Positions 16,628-26,585 of a stretch of DNA of 41,352 nucleotides are shown in pieces. Under the pieces are notes generated by a model. That model ran no database searches, was not told the origin of the DNA, and saw only the letters and a list, made by a program, of their open reading frames with translations. Source of the DNA: Acetobacteraceae bacterium (GTDB lineage: Bacteria; Pseudomonadota; Alphaproteobacteria; Acetobacterales; Acetobacteraceae); contig JAIYDS010000310.1 in NCBI GenBank assembly GCA_027487385.1, positions 1 through 41,352 of the forward strand, given 5' to 3'. Position 1 is the first letter of the stretch; every line of letters starts with the position of its first letter. A program made the translations under genes and the position numbers.

Positions 16628-17314
16628 CTATTCGCAGGCCGCCGAGAGCGCCAGGGCGTCGAGGATCACCACCTGGCCGCGGTCCACCGCCAGCACGCGG
16701 GCCTGGCGCCATTCCGCCAGCTGCTTGTTCACCGCCTCCCGCGTGCCGGCCACCATGGCGGCGATCTCGGCCTGAGAGAGGCGCATGGGCACCAGCACGC
16801 CATCCTCCAGCGGCCGCCCATAGTCGCGGGCCAGCTTCAGGAAGAGATGCGCGAGGCGCGAGGACAGGCGCTGCGTCGCCACCCGCTCCAGCCCCAGGCT
16901 GGTGTCGCGCAGCCGCTCGCAAAGCACGCCGATCAGCGCCTGCGCCAGGCTGGGATGCCGTGCCAGCATCCGCTGGCAATGCTCGCGCGGCAGCAGCAGC
17001 AGGCGGCAGGTGGAGACGGCCAGGACATCGGCCGTGCGCGGGCCGCCATCCAGCATCGCCACCTCGCCCACCGGCTGGACCGGCGCGATCATGCGAAAGG
17101 TCAGTTCCCGCCCGGCGAGCGACATGACCGAGACCCGCAACTGCCCTTGCAGCAGGATGAGGAGCGGCCCCGCGGGATCGCCCTGGCGCATGAGCTGGTG
17201 GCCCGCCATCACCTCGATCAGCCGCCCCCCGGCCAGGAAGGCGCAGCGCGGCCCCGCGGGCACCGCGCGCAGGAAGGGGATGTCCGGCCAGGCATGGGGC
17301 AGGGGCTCCGACAC
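16628..17314 (-). CDS. Crp/Fnr family transcriptional regulator
   Basis: A 228-residue regulator with an N-terminal cyclic-nucleotide-binding barrel (GRLIEVMAGHQLMRQGDPAGPLLILLQG... VGEVAMLDGGPRTADV) and a C-terminal winged helix. The phosphate-binding cassette keeps the GE and R-T positions that bind cAMP in CRP, and no FNR-type cysteine cluster is seen, so cyclic nucleotide is the likely effector. The recognition helix reads AGTREAVNKQL, with the RExVxK pattern that reads TGTGA half-sites. The GTG at 17314 has AAGGAAGG upstream. It is divergent from the oxoamine-synthase-like gene, and a perfect TGTGA-N6-TCACA site lies between them, so auto-regulation plus control of the neighbour is likely. 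Confidence 0.9.
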   Translation of the reverse strand: MSEPLPHAWPDIPFLRAVPAGPRCAFLAGGRLIEVMAGHQLMRQGDPAGPLLILLQGQLRVSVMSLAGRELTFRMIAPVQPVGEVAMLDGGPRTADVLAVSTCRLLLLPREHCQRMLARHPSLAQALIGVLCERLRDTSLGLERVATQRLSSRLAHLFLKLARDYGRPLEDGVLVPMRLSQAEIAAMVAGTREAVNKQLAEWRQARVLAVDRGQVVILDALALSAACE

Positions 17315-17409
17315 GCCGTGCAGCCTTCCTTTCGCTTCCGATGGTCTTCGCGGCTCGCGGCGTCGCCACAACGCGACCGTTACGAAGTGTCCTCCGAAAA
17401 CCGCCGGAT

Positions 17410-17425
17410 TGTGAAGTGCTTCACA
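17410..17425. promoter_or_regulatory. Perfect Crp-type operator TGTGA-N6-TCACA
   Basis: The 16 bases form a 7-2-7 perfect palindrome (TGTGAAG, TG, CTTCACA) identical to the half-sites of the E. coli CRP consensus. It is the only such site I see between the Crp/Fnr gene (start 17314) and the divergent PLP-fold gene (start 17482), about 57 bp from the latter and 96 bp from the former. The regulator's RExVxK recognition helix fits this site. Confidence 0.75.
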
Positions 17426-17481
17426 GCCCCAGCGCGGCATCACTGGCACGAAAGGCCTCCGGGATCGCAACAGGGGGTGGG

Positions 17482-18773
17482 ATGGAGTGCGCCGAACGGC
17501 AGAAGCCACCGCGGCCTGAGGCGGCGGCCTTCGACACGATTCCCGCCGGGGCGCTGCACGCGACCGCGCGCGACGTCCTGGGCCAGGGCGGGTCGGACCT
17601 GCTGGCGCGCTGGGAGGCGCACCAGAGCTGGTGGGAGGCCCGGCGCCGGCACGGAATGGCGCCGGAGCAAGGCGCCCGCCCAGGCGATCTGGACTTCGTC
17701 GCGCGGGATCACCTGAACCTCGCCGCGCATCCTGCCGTGGTGGCGGCCGCGCGGCTGGCGATGGAGCGCTTCGGCCTGGGGGGCCCGGCCGGCCGTGACG
17801 GGACCGACCCCGTGGCGGAACTGGAGCAGCGTGTGGCGCGCTTCCTCGCCTATGCCGATGGCATCCTGTTCCCGACCGGCCCGGCCGCGCAGCACGCGGC
17901 CCTCACCGCGCTGGCCGGCCCGGGGGACCACATCCTGCTGGACGAGGCGGTCACGGCGGGTTTGCGCGCCGGCGCCGCGCTCAGCGGTGCCGCGATCCAT
18001 GAGATCCCCCATCTCTCCAACGAGACGGCGCTGCACAGGCTCGCCCGGTTGCGCCAGGCCGCGCCCGAGGCCGGCATCCTGGTGGCGACCGAGAGCCTCT
18101 TCGCGATGGACAGCGCCGCGCCCGACATGGCCGGGCTGCATGCGCTGTGCCGGCAATATCGCGCGACGCTCCTGGTGGATGTCACGCAGGATCTCGGAAT
18201 CTTCGGCCCCGATGGGCGGGGGCATCTGGCGGCGCAAGGGATGCTGGGCCTGGCCGACATCGTCACCGGCGGCTTCTGCCAGAGCTTCGCGAGCCCTGGC
18301 GGCTTCGTCGCCGCGCGGACGCCGAGCCTGCGGTTGGGCCTGCGTGCCAGGGGCGCCTTGCCGCTCCAGGCGGCCATCGTGCTTGCCGCCTTCGACTTGG
18401 TCGTCTCCTTCGAAGGCGCCGCGCGGCGGGAGCGGGTGCTGCGCCAGGCGGTGCTGCTGCGTGATGGCCTGCAGGCGGCCGGCTTCACCGTGCTGGGCGA
18501 ACCGAGCCCGATGGTTCCGGTGCTGCTGGGCCCGCCCGCCCTGGCCCGGCTGATGACGCGCCATGCGCGGGAGGGCGGTGCGCGGCTCCAGCTGGTGGAG
18601 CCGCCCGACGTGGCGGCCGGGGCCTGCCGCTGGGTGCTGCAGCTGCGCGCCGATCACACGCCGGCGCAGATGCGGCGCATGGTCGGCATCGCGCGCGAGG
18701 CGCGGGAGATGGCGCTGGCCCATGCGCGGGCCCTGGGCCTCTCGCCGGAGAGCGGCGCGGGGGAGGCCCCGCC

Positions 18774-18792
<19 letters not shown>
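17482..18792 (+). CDS. Alpha-oxoamine synthase-fold protein lacking the PLP lysine (LCB1-like pseudoenzyme?)
   Basis: A 436-residue fold-type I PLP-family protein of the alpha-oxoamine synthase group (serine palmitoyltransferase, KBL, BioF, HemA). The family path is clear: DFVARDHLNLAAHP, RFGLGGPAGRDGTDPVAELEQ, ILFPTGPAAQHAALTAL, VATESLFAMDSAAPDMAGLHALC and SFASPGGFVAA. Three active-site positions are changed. The PLP-stacking His in LLDxxxHAS is T158, the His after the retained Asp (D233, VDxxH) is Q236, and the Schiff-base Lys of TFSKSFAS is Q267 (FCQSFAS). The same Lys is absent from eukaryotic LCB1, the non-catalytic subunit of serine palmitoyltransferase. The frame is full-length with normal codon use, so it is not a decayed gene. 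No catalytic partner is in the window. It is divergent from a Crp-type regulator. Confidence 0.8.
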
Positions 18793-20399
<1,607 letters not shown>

Positions 20400-20467
20400 G
20401 TCATCCTCCCAGATTGTTCTTCTGGGGGCATCCTGCCGCAGCCCGGCCCGCAGCGTCCAGCGCGCCG

Positions 20468-20728
20468 CTACCAGCCCAGGCGGCGCGGATCGCCCGGCGC
20501 GGGCGCGGTGAAGGGCCGTGGGTTGCTGGTGGGCGGCAGGTCGAAGCGGCGCGGGTCGTTCGGCGTCAATTCCCGGTCGAGCGTGAGGCCGCCCGTGGCC
20601 GACTGGTAGCCGCGCTGGAAGCCCGGCTGCCCGAAGGGCATGTCCGGCACGCCCGAGGCGCCGGGCGAGGTGTCCACCGCGCCGCAGGCGCCCACGAGCA
20701 GAAGCAGGCCGAGCGGGAAAAGACGCAT
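20468..20728 (-). CDS. Small putative lipoprotein
   Basis: An 86-residue protein beginning MRLFPLGLLLLVGAC, where VGAC is a lipobox with Cys at about position 15. The mature part is Pro/Gly/Asp-rich and contains the repeated DPRR motif (NDPRRFDLPP and GDPRRLGW). No known domain is seen. Three ATG codons lie in a row (20734, 20731, 20728); the third has the best distance (8 nt) from GGAG. The first overlaps the TGA of the upstream Bug protein gene, so the two are coupled. Anchored in the outer or inner membrane; role unknown. Confidence 0.65.
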   Translation of the reverse strand: MRLFPLGLLLLVGACGAVDTSPGASGVPDMPFGQPGFQRGYQSATGGLTLDRELTPNDPRRFDLPPTSNPRPFTAPAPGDPRRLGW

Positions 20729-20733
20729 CATCA

Positions 20734-21696
20734 TCACTCCGGTCGAATATTGGCGCCGCGGATCAGCTCGCCCCACATGGTGGTCTCACGCGCCAGGAGA
20801 TCCCGCACCGAGGCGGCGTCGCCGGTCACGATATCCACCCCTTGCTCGGCCATGCGGGAGCGCAGGGTCGCATCTTCGGTGGCGGCGCGCAAAGCGGCGC
20901 CGAGCCGCGCCAGCACCGGGGCCGGCGTGCCGGCCGGGGCGAAGAGGGCCTGCCAGAACACCGCCTCGAAGCCCGGCACCGCATCGGCCACGGGCGGCAG
21001 GTCGGGCACCAGGGCATTGCGCTCGCGGGACGAGATGGCGAGGCCGCGCGTGGCGCCGTCCCGCATGGTGGGCAGGGCCTCCAGCAGGGCCTGGAACATC
21101 GCCTGGATGCGGCCGGCGCGCAGCTCCAACAGGGCAGGGGCCCCGCCGCGGAAGGGGACATGCACCACGTCAATGCCGGTGCGGGCCACCAGCAGCGCCT
21201 GGGCCAGGTGGTTCACGGCACCCGTGCCGCTGGAGCCAAAATTCACGCGCCCGGGATTGGCGCGGCAATAGGCGATGAATTCCTCCGTCGTGCGGGCCGG
21301 CACGGCAGGGTTCACATGCAGGGCGAAGGCGGTGCGGAAGACCATGCCCACCGGCACCAGCTCGCGCATCGGCTCGCGGGGCGTGAGGTTGGGCTGCAGG
21401 CCTGGGTTGATGGCGAGCGTCGAGGTGCCCATCAGCAGCGTGTAGCCATCCGGCCGCGCCTGGGCGACGTGGGTATTGGCCACCGCCGTGGCGGCACCCA
21501 CCCGATTCTCGATCACCACCGGCACGCCCAGCTCGCGCGCCATGCGCTCGGCGACGGCGCGGCTCGTCACATCCGTCACCCCGCCGGGCGCATAGCCCGA
21601 GGCGATGGCCAGGGCGCGGCTGGGGAAGGCCTCCTGCGCGGCGGCGGGCAGGGTGAGCAGGGCGGGTGTCGCGAGCAGGGCGCGGCGTGGTGGCAT
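20734..21696 (-). CDS. Bug family (TTT) periplasmic solute-binding protein
   Basis: A 320-residue substrate-binding protein of the tripartite tricarboxylate transporter type. The signal peptide PRRALLATPALLTLPAAAQ is followed by the family's FPSRALAIASGYAPGGVTDVTSRAVAERM start, the VVIENRVGAATAVA loop, ARPDGYTLLMGTSTLAINP, VNFGSSGTGAVNHL, VPFRGGAPALLELRAGRIQAMF and the FAPAGTPAPVLARL end. Such proteins bind carboxylates in the periplasm. No TctA or TctB membrane genes are nearby, so it is an orphan, as is common in this family. It shares the divergent region with phnC and is coupled to a small lipoprotein downstream. Confidence 0.92.
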   Translation of the reverse strand: MPPRRALLATPALLTLPAAAQEAFPSRALAIASGYAPGGVTDVTSRAVAERMARELGVPVVIENRVGAATAVANTHVAQARPDGYTLLMGTSTLAINPGLQPNLTPREPMRELVPVGMVFRTAFALHVNPAVPARTTEEFIAYCRANPGRVNFGSSGTGAVNHLAQALLVARTGIDVVHVPFRGGAPALLELRAGRIQAMFQALLEALPTMRDGATRGLAISSRERNALVPDLPPVADAVPGFEAVFWQALFAPAGTPAPVLARLGAALRAATEDATLRSRMAEQGVDIVTGDAASVRDLLARETTMWGELIRGANIRPE

Positions 21697-21724
21697 GGGA
21701 TCCTCCGTTTTGTTTTGATTCAGT

Positions 21725-21755
21725 CAGGCGTCACATTTGCTTTGCGCAGGCGTCA
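21725..21755. promoter_or_regulatory. Direct repeat CAGGCGTCA x2 in the Bug/phnC divergent region
   Basis: Two identical 9-mers begin at 21725 and 21747, 22 bp apart (two helical turns), with A/T-rich spacer. Pho boxes use direct repeats (CTGTCAT-like) at an 11-bp period, and GGCGTCA is reminiscent of the GTCA core. The site lies 54 bp before the phnC start. PhoB or another regulator could bind here; this is inference. Confidence 0.4.
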
Positions 21756-21808
21756 TCTCATTGCAACACAGAGCGCCTAAGCCGCGCCCCAGCAGACGGG
21801 GTGTGGTG

Positions 21809-22636
21809 ATGCTCGAGATCGAAGGTCTGACACGGCGCTTTGGCCCTGTGAAGGCGGTGGATGGCGTGAGCCTCGCCATTCCGGCCGGGCAGATGGTGGG
21901 CGTGATCGGTCGCTCCGGCGCCGGGAAGTCCACCTTGCTGCGGCTGATCAACCGCCTGGCCGAGCCCTCCGAGGGGCGCATCCTCTTCGAAGGCCGCGAC
22001 GTGACGGCGCTGCAGGGCCGCGCCCTGCGCGACTGGCGCACGGGCTGCGCCATGATTTTCCAGCAATTCAACCTGGTGCAGCGCCTGGATGTGCTGACCA
22101 ATGTGCTGATCGGCCGGCTGAACCATCGCCATGGGGTGATCGCGCGGCTCGGCTCGCTCTTCTGCCAGTTCTCGGCCGAGGAGCGCGCCATGGCGTTGGC
22201 CGCGCTGGAGCGCTTCGACCTGCTGAGCACGGCGCTGCAACGCGCCGACACGCTTTCGGGCGGGCAGCAGCAACGCGTGGCGATCTGCCGGGCGCTCATG
22301 CAGCAGCCCCGCCTGATCCTGGCCGATGAGCCCATCGCGAGCCTCGACCCGCGCAATGCGCGCACGGTCATGGACGCGCTGGCCCAGGTGAACAGCCGCG
22401 ATGGCATCACGGTCCTGGTCAACCTGCATCACCTGGATACGGCCCGCGAATACTGCAACCGCGTCATCGCCATGCAGCAGGGGCGCATCGTCTTCGATGG
22501 CGCGCCGTCCGAGCTCGATCCCGCGCGCATCACCCAGATCTACGGCATCACCGAGGCGGAGTTCCAGGCGGAAGCCGCCGCCGCGGTGAATGCCAACCCC
22601 GCCTTCGCCGTGGCGCCGCAAGCGGCGCTGGCCTGA
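21809..22636 (+). CDS. phnC: Phosphonate-type ABC transporter ATP-binding protein PhnC
   Basis: A 275-residue nucleotide-binding subunit. Walker [10 protein letters not shown], the Q-loop [24 protein letters not shown] (a PhnC hallmark), signature [17 protein letters not shown], Walker [14 protein letters not shown] and the late [19 protein letters not shown] segment identify PhnC. It is the first gene of phnC-phnD-phnD-phnE-phnE and energises uptake of phosphonate or a related phosphorus compound. The ATG at 21809 begins the usual [11 protein letters not shown]; upstream GTG codons are possible. The C-terminal extension after EAEF is Ala-rich. Confidence 0.93.
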   Translation: MLEIEGLTRRFGPVKAVDGVSLAIPAGQMVGVIGRSGAGKSTLLRLINRLAEPSEGRILFEGRDVTALQGRALRDWRTGCAMIFQQFNLVQRLDVLTNVLIGRLNHRHGVIARLGSLFCQFSAEERAMALAALERFDLLSTALQRADTLSGGQQQRVAICRALMQQPRLILADEPIASLDPRNARTVMDALAQVNSRDGITVLVNLHHLDTAREYCNRVIAMQQGRIVFDGAPSELDPARITQIYGITEAEFQAEAAAAVNANPAFAVAPQAALA

Positions 22637-22656
22637 CACCACCAAGGAGACTCCGC

Positions 22657-23697
22657 ATGATCAATCGCCGCTATCTCGGCGCGCTGGCGCTTGGCGCCAG
22701 CGCCGTTCCGGGCCTCGCCGCCGCGCAGCGCGCCGCGGCCCCGGCCACCATGGCGCCCGAGGCCGCTGCCGGCCAGCGCATGCGCCGCACGCTCGATGCC
22801 GATGTCACCATGCCCAGCGCCGGCCGCCGCGCCTGGGCCGCGCAGGTGCCGCAGATCCGCATCGGCCTGCTGGGCGGCGAGAACGAGGCCGACCGCATGG
22901 GCCGCTTCGGTGCCTATCAGAACCTGCTGCAGGAGACCTTCCAGGTCGCCGTCCGCCTTTTCGCCGCCAGCGACTATGCCGGCGTGCTCCAGGCCTTCTC
23001 CGCCGGGCAGATCGAGTTCGCCAGCATGGGCCCCTCGGTCTATGCCGGCACCTGGATCGACACCAATGGTGGCGTCGAGCCCCTGCTGGTGGCGGAGGAG
23101 CGCGACGGCTCCATCAGCTACATCGCCGTGATGGTGGTGCGCGCCGATAGCGGCATCACGAATTTCGAGCAGATGCGCGGCCGCAGTCTGGCCTGGGCCG
23201 ATGCCAATTCCACCTCCGGCTATCTGGTGCCGCGCTTCGCGCTGCGCCGGCAGGGCATCGGCGTGGAGAGCGGGCAGTATTTCTCCCGCACCGGCTTCGG
23301 CGGCGGGCATGAGCAGGCGGTGGTCGCCGTGCTGCAGCGGCAATTCGACGCCGCCGTCACCTGGGCCTCGGGCCAGGGCGATGTGAATGAGGGCTTCAGC
23401 CGCGGCAATCTGCGCGCGATGGTGGACAAGGGCATGCTGAACATGCGCGACCTGCGCATCATCTGGCAGAGCGAGCCCATCATCAACGGCCCGATCACCA
23501 TGCGCACCAACCTGCCGCGCGCCTTCCGCGATGACATCGTGAACTTCCACCTGGCGCTGCCGAAGACGCATCCGACGATCTACCAGCAGATCGAGCGCGG
23601 CGGCGGCACGGGCTATCGCGAAGTGACGCATGCGCAGTTCCAGTTCCTGGTGGATATGCGCCGCGAGGAAGCCGCCGAGCGGCGCCGGAGGAGCTAG
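22657..23697 (+). CDS. phnD: Phosphonate-type ABC transporter substrate-binding protein PhnD (copy 1)
   Basis: A 346-residue periplasmic protein with signal peptide INRRYLGALALGASAVPGLAAAQ. After an Ala-rich linker comes the PhnD core: IRIGLLGGENEADRMGRF, LFAASDYAGVLQAFSAGQIEFASMGPSVYAG, VRADSGITNFEQMRGRSLAWADANSTSGYLVP and TGFGGGHEQAVVAVLQRQFDAAVTW. The S-x-S-G-Y-L-VP loop corresponds to the phosphonate/phosphate pocket. The C terminus is Arg/Glu-rich (RREEAAERRRRS). It follows phnC by 20 bp, with AAGGAG upstream. The protein could bind phosphonates, phosphite or phosphate; no C-P lyase or phosphonatase gene is visible to narrow this. Confidence 0.92.
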   Translation: MINRRYLGALALGASAVPGLAAAQRAAAPATMAPEAAAGQRMRRTLDADVTMPSAGRRAWAAQVPQIRIGLLGGENEADRMGRFGAYQNLLQETFQVAVRLFAASDYAGVLQAFSAGQIEFASMGPSVYAGTWIDTNGGVEPLLVAEERDGSISYIAVMVVRADSGITNFEQMRGRSLAWADANSTSGYLVPRFALRRQGIGVESGQYFSRTGFGGGHEQAVVAVLQRQFDAAVTWASGQGDVNEGFSRGNLRAMVDKGMLNMRDLRIIWQSEPIINGPITMRTNLPRAFRDDIVNFHLALPKTHPTIYQQIERGGGTGYREVTHAQFQFLVDMRREEAAERRRRS

Positions 23698-23702
23698 TAC
23701 CG

Positions 23703-23760
23703 CCCTCAGACGCCGGGGGAATTTTTCGGCCCTCAGACGCCGGGCGGCGGCTCCGCCGCC
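23703..23760. repeat. Direct repeat plus hairpin between the two phnD copies
   Basis: CCCTCAGACGCCGGG occurs at 23703-23717 and again at 23730-23744, separated by a spacer with a T-run (ATTTTTC). It is followed by an 8-bp hairpin GGCGGCGG/CCGCCGCC at 23743-23760. The 152-bp gap is the only large one in the phn operon. It may attenuate downstream genes or stabilise upstream mRNA, as intercistronic hairpins often do after binding-protein genes. Confidence 0.5.
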
Positions 23761-23849
23761 TTGGCTTCGCGCCGCGGCGCGGAGCAGCGGCGGTGAGGTC
23801 GGTTTGGGCGCGCCGGCCGTCTTGCGGCCGGCTCCTGGAAAGGTGTGTG

Positions 23850-24860
23850 ATGATCACGTCTGCTCTGGCCCGTCGCGCCGTGCTCGGTGGCGCTGTGGCT
23901 CTCCCCCTCGCCGCGCGGGCCCAGCCCGCGCCCGAATGGCGCCCGCGCCGCACGGCGGATGGCACCCATGCCATGCCCGAGCCCGGCCGCCGCGCCTGGG
24001 CTGAGCAGGTGCCCGTCATCCGCGTGGGCCTGATGGGCGGCGAGAACGAGGCGGATCGCCTGGGCCGCTTCGACGGGCTGCGCCGCCTGCTGGAGGAGAC
24101 CTTCCGCGTGCCGGTGCGCCTGATGCCCGCCAGCGACTATGCGGGCGTCATGCAGGCGCTCTCCGCCCGGCAGATCGAATTTGCAGGGCTCGGTCCCTCC
24201 ATCTACGCCGCCGCCTGGATTGATACGAATGGCGGCATCGAGCCCATCCTCACCACCGAGCAGGTGGATGGCTCCACCAGCTACATTTCCGTCATGCTGG
24301 TGCGCGCCGATAGCGGCATCACCAACCTGGAGCAGATGCGCGGCCGCAGCCTGGCCTGGGCCGATCCGAACTCCGCCTCGGGCTACCTGATCCCGCGCTT
24401 CGAGCTGCGCCGCGCGGGCGTGGGCGTGGAGCCCGGGCAATTCTTCGGCCGCACCGGCTTCGGCGGCGGGCATGAGCAGGCGGTCATCGCCATGCTGCAA
24501 CGGCAGTATGACGCGGCGATGACCTGGGCCTCCGGCATGGGCGACATCAACGAGGGCTTCACCCGCGGCAATACGCGCGCGATGGTCGAGAAGGGCATGC
24601 TGCGCATGTCCGATGTGCGGATCATCTGGCAGTCCCGCCCCATCCAGAATGGTCCGCTCGCCATGCGCACCGACCTGCCGGCGGAATTCCGCGAGGACAT
24701 CATCCGCTTCTATTTGGCGCTGCCGCGCGCCAATCCCGCCGTCTTCGAGCAGATCGCCCGCGGCACCGGCGCGGGCTTCCGCGAGGTGCGGCACGCCGAT
24801 TACGAGGTCTTCGTGGAAATGCGCCGCGAAGAGGCCGCCGCGCGGCGGAGGCGTTCGTGA
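23850..24860 (+). CDS. phnD: Phosphonate-type ABC transporter substrate-binding protein PhnD (copy 2)
   Basis: A 336-residue paralogue of the preceding gene with its own signal peptide (MITSALARRAVLGGAVALPLAARAQ). It shares long blocks with copy 1: MGGENEADRLGRF, RADSGITNLEQMRGRSLAWAD, TGFGGGHEQAV, a WASGxGDxNEGF segment and the Arg-rich end. It differs around the pocket (NSASGYLIP versus NSTSGYLVP) and in surface residues, so a related but distinct ligand is possible. The ATG at 23850 has GGAAAGG upstream; GTG at 23847 is an alternative. Its TGA overlaps the start of phnE. The pair probably arose by tandem duplication. Confidence 0.92.
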   Translation: MITSALARRAVLGGAVALPLAARAQPAPEWRPRRTADGTHAMPEPGRRAWAEQVPVIRVGLMGGENEADRLGRFDGLRRLLEETFRVPVRLMPASDYAGVMQALSARQIEFAGLGPSIYAAAWIDTNGGIEPILTTEQVDGSTSYISVMLVRADSGITNLEQMRGRSLAWADPNSASGYLIPRFELRRAGVGVEPGQFFGRTGFGGGHEQAVIAMLQRQYDAAMTWASGMGDINEGFTRGNTRAMVEKGMLRMSDVRIIWQSRPIQNGPLAMRTDLPAEFREDIIRFYLALPRANPAVFEQIARGTGAGFREVRHADYEVFVEMRREEAAARRRRS

Positions 24861-25735
24861 TGGCCTCGCCCGGGGTCGCGATCCAGGAGGCCGCCTTCCT
24901 CGAACTGCGCCGCCAGCGGCGCGTGACGACGCTGATCGGCCTCGCCATCCTCGCTGCATGCCTGCTGCTGGCCGCCTGGACGAGCGAATTCTACCCCAGC
25001 TCGCTCGCCGCCGGCGTGCCGCGCATCGGCGAGTATTTCGCCCGCATCACGCCCTCGCTGGAATGGGACAAGCTGTTTGCCAGCGTGGACACCGAGGGCA
25101 GCCTGGCCTTCTGGTTCTACCGCCTGGATGCCTGGGCCATCCTGCTCTTCGAGACGGCGCAGATGGCGGCACTCGCCACGCTGGCCGGCGCCGGGGTGGC
25201 GCTGCTGCTGGCCTTCCCGGCCGCGAAGAACACCGGCGCGCCGGCCTGGGCCTACCAGGCCGCGCGCCGCTTCCTGGAAGCGACCCGCACCGTGCCGGAG
25301 ATCGTCTTCGCGCTGATCTTCGTCTGGGCCTTCGGCGTGGGCGCGCTGGCCGGCATCCTCGCCATCGCGCTGCACACGGCGGGCGCACTCGGCAAGCTTT
25401 TCGCGGATGCCATGGAGAATGTGGAGATGCGCCCCTGGGATGGCGTGCGCGCCTCGGGCGGCACCTGGTCCGAGGCCTGCCGCTTCGCCGTGCTGCCCGC
25501 GGCCCTGCCGGACCTGCTGAGCTACGCCATGCTGCGCTTCGAGATCAATCTGCGCTCGGCCAGCGTCATCGGCTTCGTCGGCGCCGGCGGCATCGGCGAG
25601 GAGCTCTACAAGGTGATCTCCTTCAACTACTACGAGGAGATCAGCGCGATCCTGCTGCTCATCATCCTCTCCGTCATGGTGATCGACATGGTCTCTGAGA
25701 AGCTGCGCCGCCGCGTGATCGAGGCCGTGGCATGA
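24860..25735 (+). CDS. phnE: Phosphonate-type ABC transporter permease PhnE (copy 1)
   Basis: A 291-residue inner-membrane permease. It has one N-terminal helix (about 22-42, TLIGLAILAACLLLAAW), a periplasmic loop and a further helix bundle including MAALATLAGAGVALLLAFPA, and the BPD_transp_1 coupling loop ENVEMRPWDGVRASGGTWSEACRFAVLPAALP (EAA motif). It ends with ASVIGFVGAGGIGEELY, a PhnE signature. The ATG at 24860 overlaps the phnD stop (TGATG); the GTG at 24857 is equally in frame. The gene ends in an ATGA overlap with the second phnE, so the two permeases are made in equal amounts and probably form a heterodimer. Confidence 0.92.
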   Translation: MASPGVAIQEAAFLELRRQRRVTTLIGLAILAACLLLAAWTSEFYPSSLAAGVPRIGEYFARITPSLEWDKLFASVDTEGSLAFWFYRLDAWAILLFETAQMAALATLAGAGVALLLAFPAAKNTGAPAWAYQAARRFLEATRTVPEIVFALIFVWAFGVGALAGILAIALHTAGALGKLFADAMENVEMRPWDGVRASGGTWSEACRFAVLPAALPDLLSYAMLRFEINLRSASVIGFVGAGGIGEELYKVISFNYYEEISAILLLIILSVMVIDMVSEKLRRRVIEAVA

Positions 25736-26577
25736 GCGGCCTGCGGATGGCTCCCGCCGAGATCGCCGCCTGGCGCGCGCGCCTGCCGCGTGCCTTCGCG
25801 CCCGCGCCACGAGGGCAGGCGCTGCGCTGGCTGGGGGGGCTTGCCTTCCTCACCTGGCTGATCGGCACGCTCTGGTGGTTCGACATCTCGCCCCAGCGGA
25901 TGTGGAACGGGCTGAACGGGCTGCTGGTCATCACCCGGCTGATGATCCCGCCCTCGCCGGGCGAGCAATGGGTGGAAATCCTCCAGGGCCTGGCCGAGAG
26001 CCTGGCCATGGCCTTCCTGGGCACCTTCATCGCGGCCCTGATCGCCGTGCCGCTGGGCTTCATGGGCGCCAACAACGTGGTCACCAACACGCTGTTCCGC
26101 TTCTCGCTGCGCCGCGTCTTCGACGGCTTCCGCGGCGTGGACCAGCTGATCTGGGCGCTGGCCTATGTGCGCGCGGTGGGCCTGGGCCCGTTGGCCGGCG
26201 TGCTGGCCATTGCGACCGCCGATATCGCGGTGCTGGCCAAGCTCTATGCGGAAGCCATCGAGAATGCCGAGAAGAAGCAGGCGGAGGGGATCGCCGCCGC
26301 CGGTGGCTCGCCCACGCTGATCATGCGCTTCGGCCTGCTGCCGCAGGTGGCGCCCATCATGCTGGGCCATGCGCTGTATTTCTTCGAGAGCAACACGCGC
26401 TCGGCCACCATCCTGGGCGTGGTGGGGGCAGGCGGCATCGGCTTGCAGATCGCCGAGCGCATCCGTGTGCGCCATTGGGATGAGGTGGCCTTCATCATCA
26501 TCCTGATGGTGCTGATGGTGGCGGCGATTGATTGGCTGTCCGGCAAGCTGCGCCGCCGCCTGATCGGTGCCCGATAA
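25732..26577 (+). CDS. phnE: Phosphonate-type ABC transporter permease PhnE (copy 2)
   Basis: A 281-residue permease of the same family: an N-terminal helix (LGGLAFLTWLIGTLWWF), further membrane segments (SLAMAFLGTFIAALIAVPLGF, LIWALAYVRAVGLGPLAGVLAIATA), the EAA loop ENAEKKQAEGIAAAGGSPTLIMRFGLLPQ and the late ATILGVVGAGGIGLQI. Both phnE products keep the ATPase-docking loop, which supports a functional heterodimer with PhnC. It is the last gene of the operon and is followed by two strong hairpins before the convergent superoxide dismutase gene. Confidence 0.92.
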   Translation: MSGLRMAPAEIAAWRARLPRAFAPAPRGQALRWLGGLAFLTWLIGTLWWFDISPQRMWNGLNGLLVITRLMIPPSPGEQWVEILQGLAESLAMAFLGTFIAALIAVPLGFMGANNVVTNTLFRFSLRRVFDGFRGVDQLIWALAYVRAVGLGPLAGVLAIATADIAVLAKLYAEAIENAEKKQAEGIAAAGGSPTLIMRFGLLPQVAPIMLGHALYFFESNTRSATILGVVGAGGIGLQIAERIRVRHWDEVAFIIILMVLMVAAIDWLSGKLRRRLIGAR

Positions 26578-26585
26578 GCCAGGGT

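Noticed and set aside
17341-17481. N-terminal extension of the oxoamine-synthase-like protein to 17341
   Set aside because: It would run through the Crp operator region, and family-like sequence begins only after 17482.
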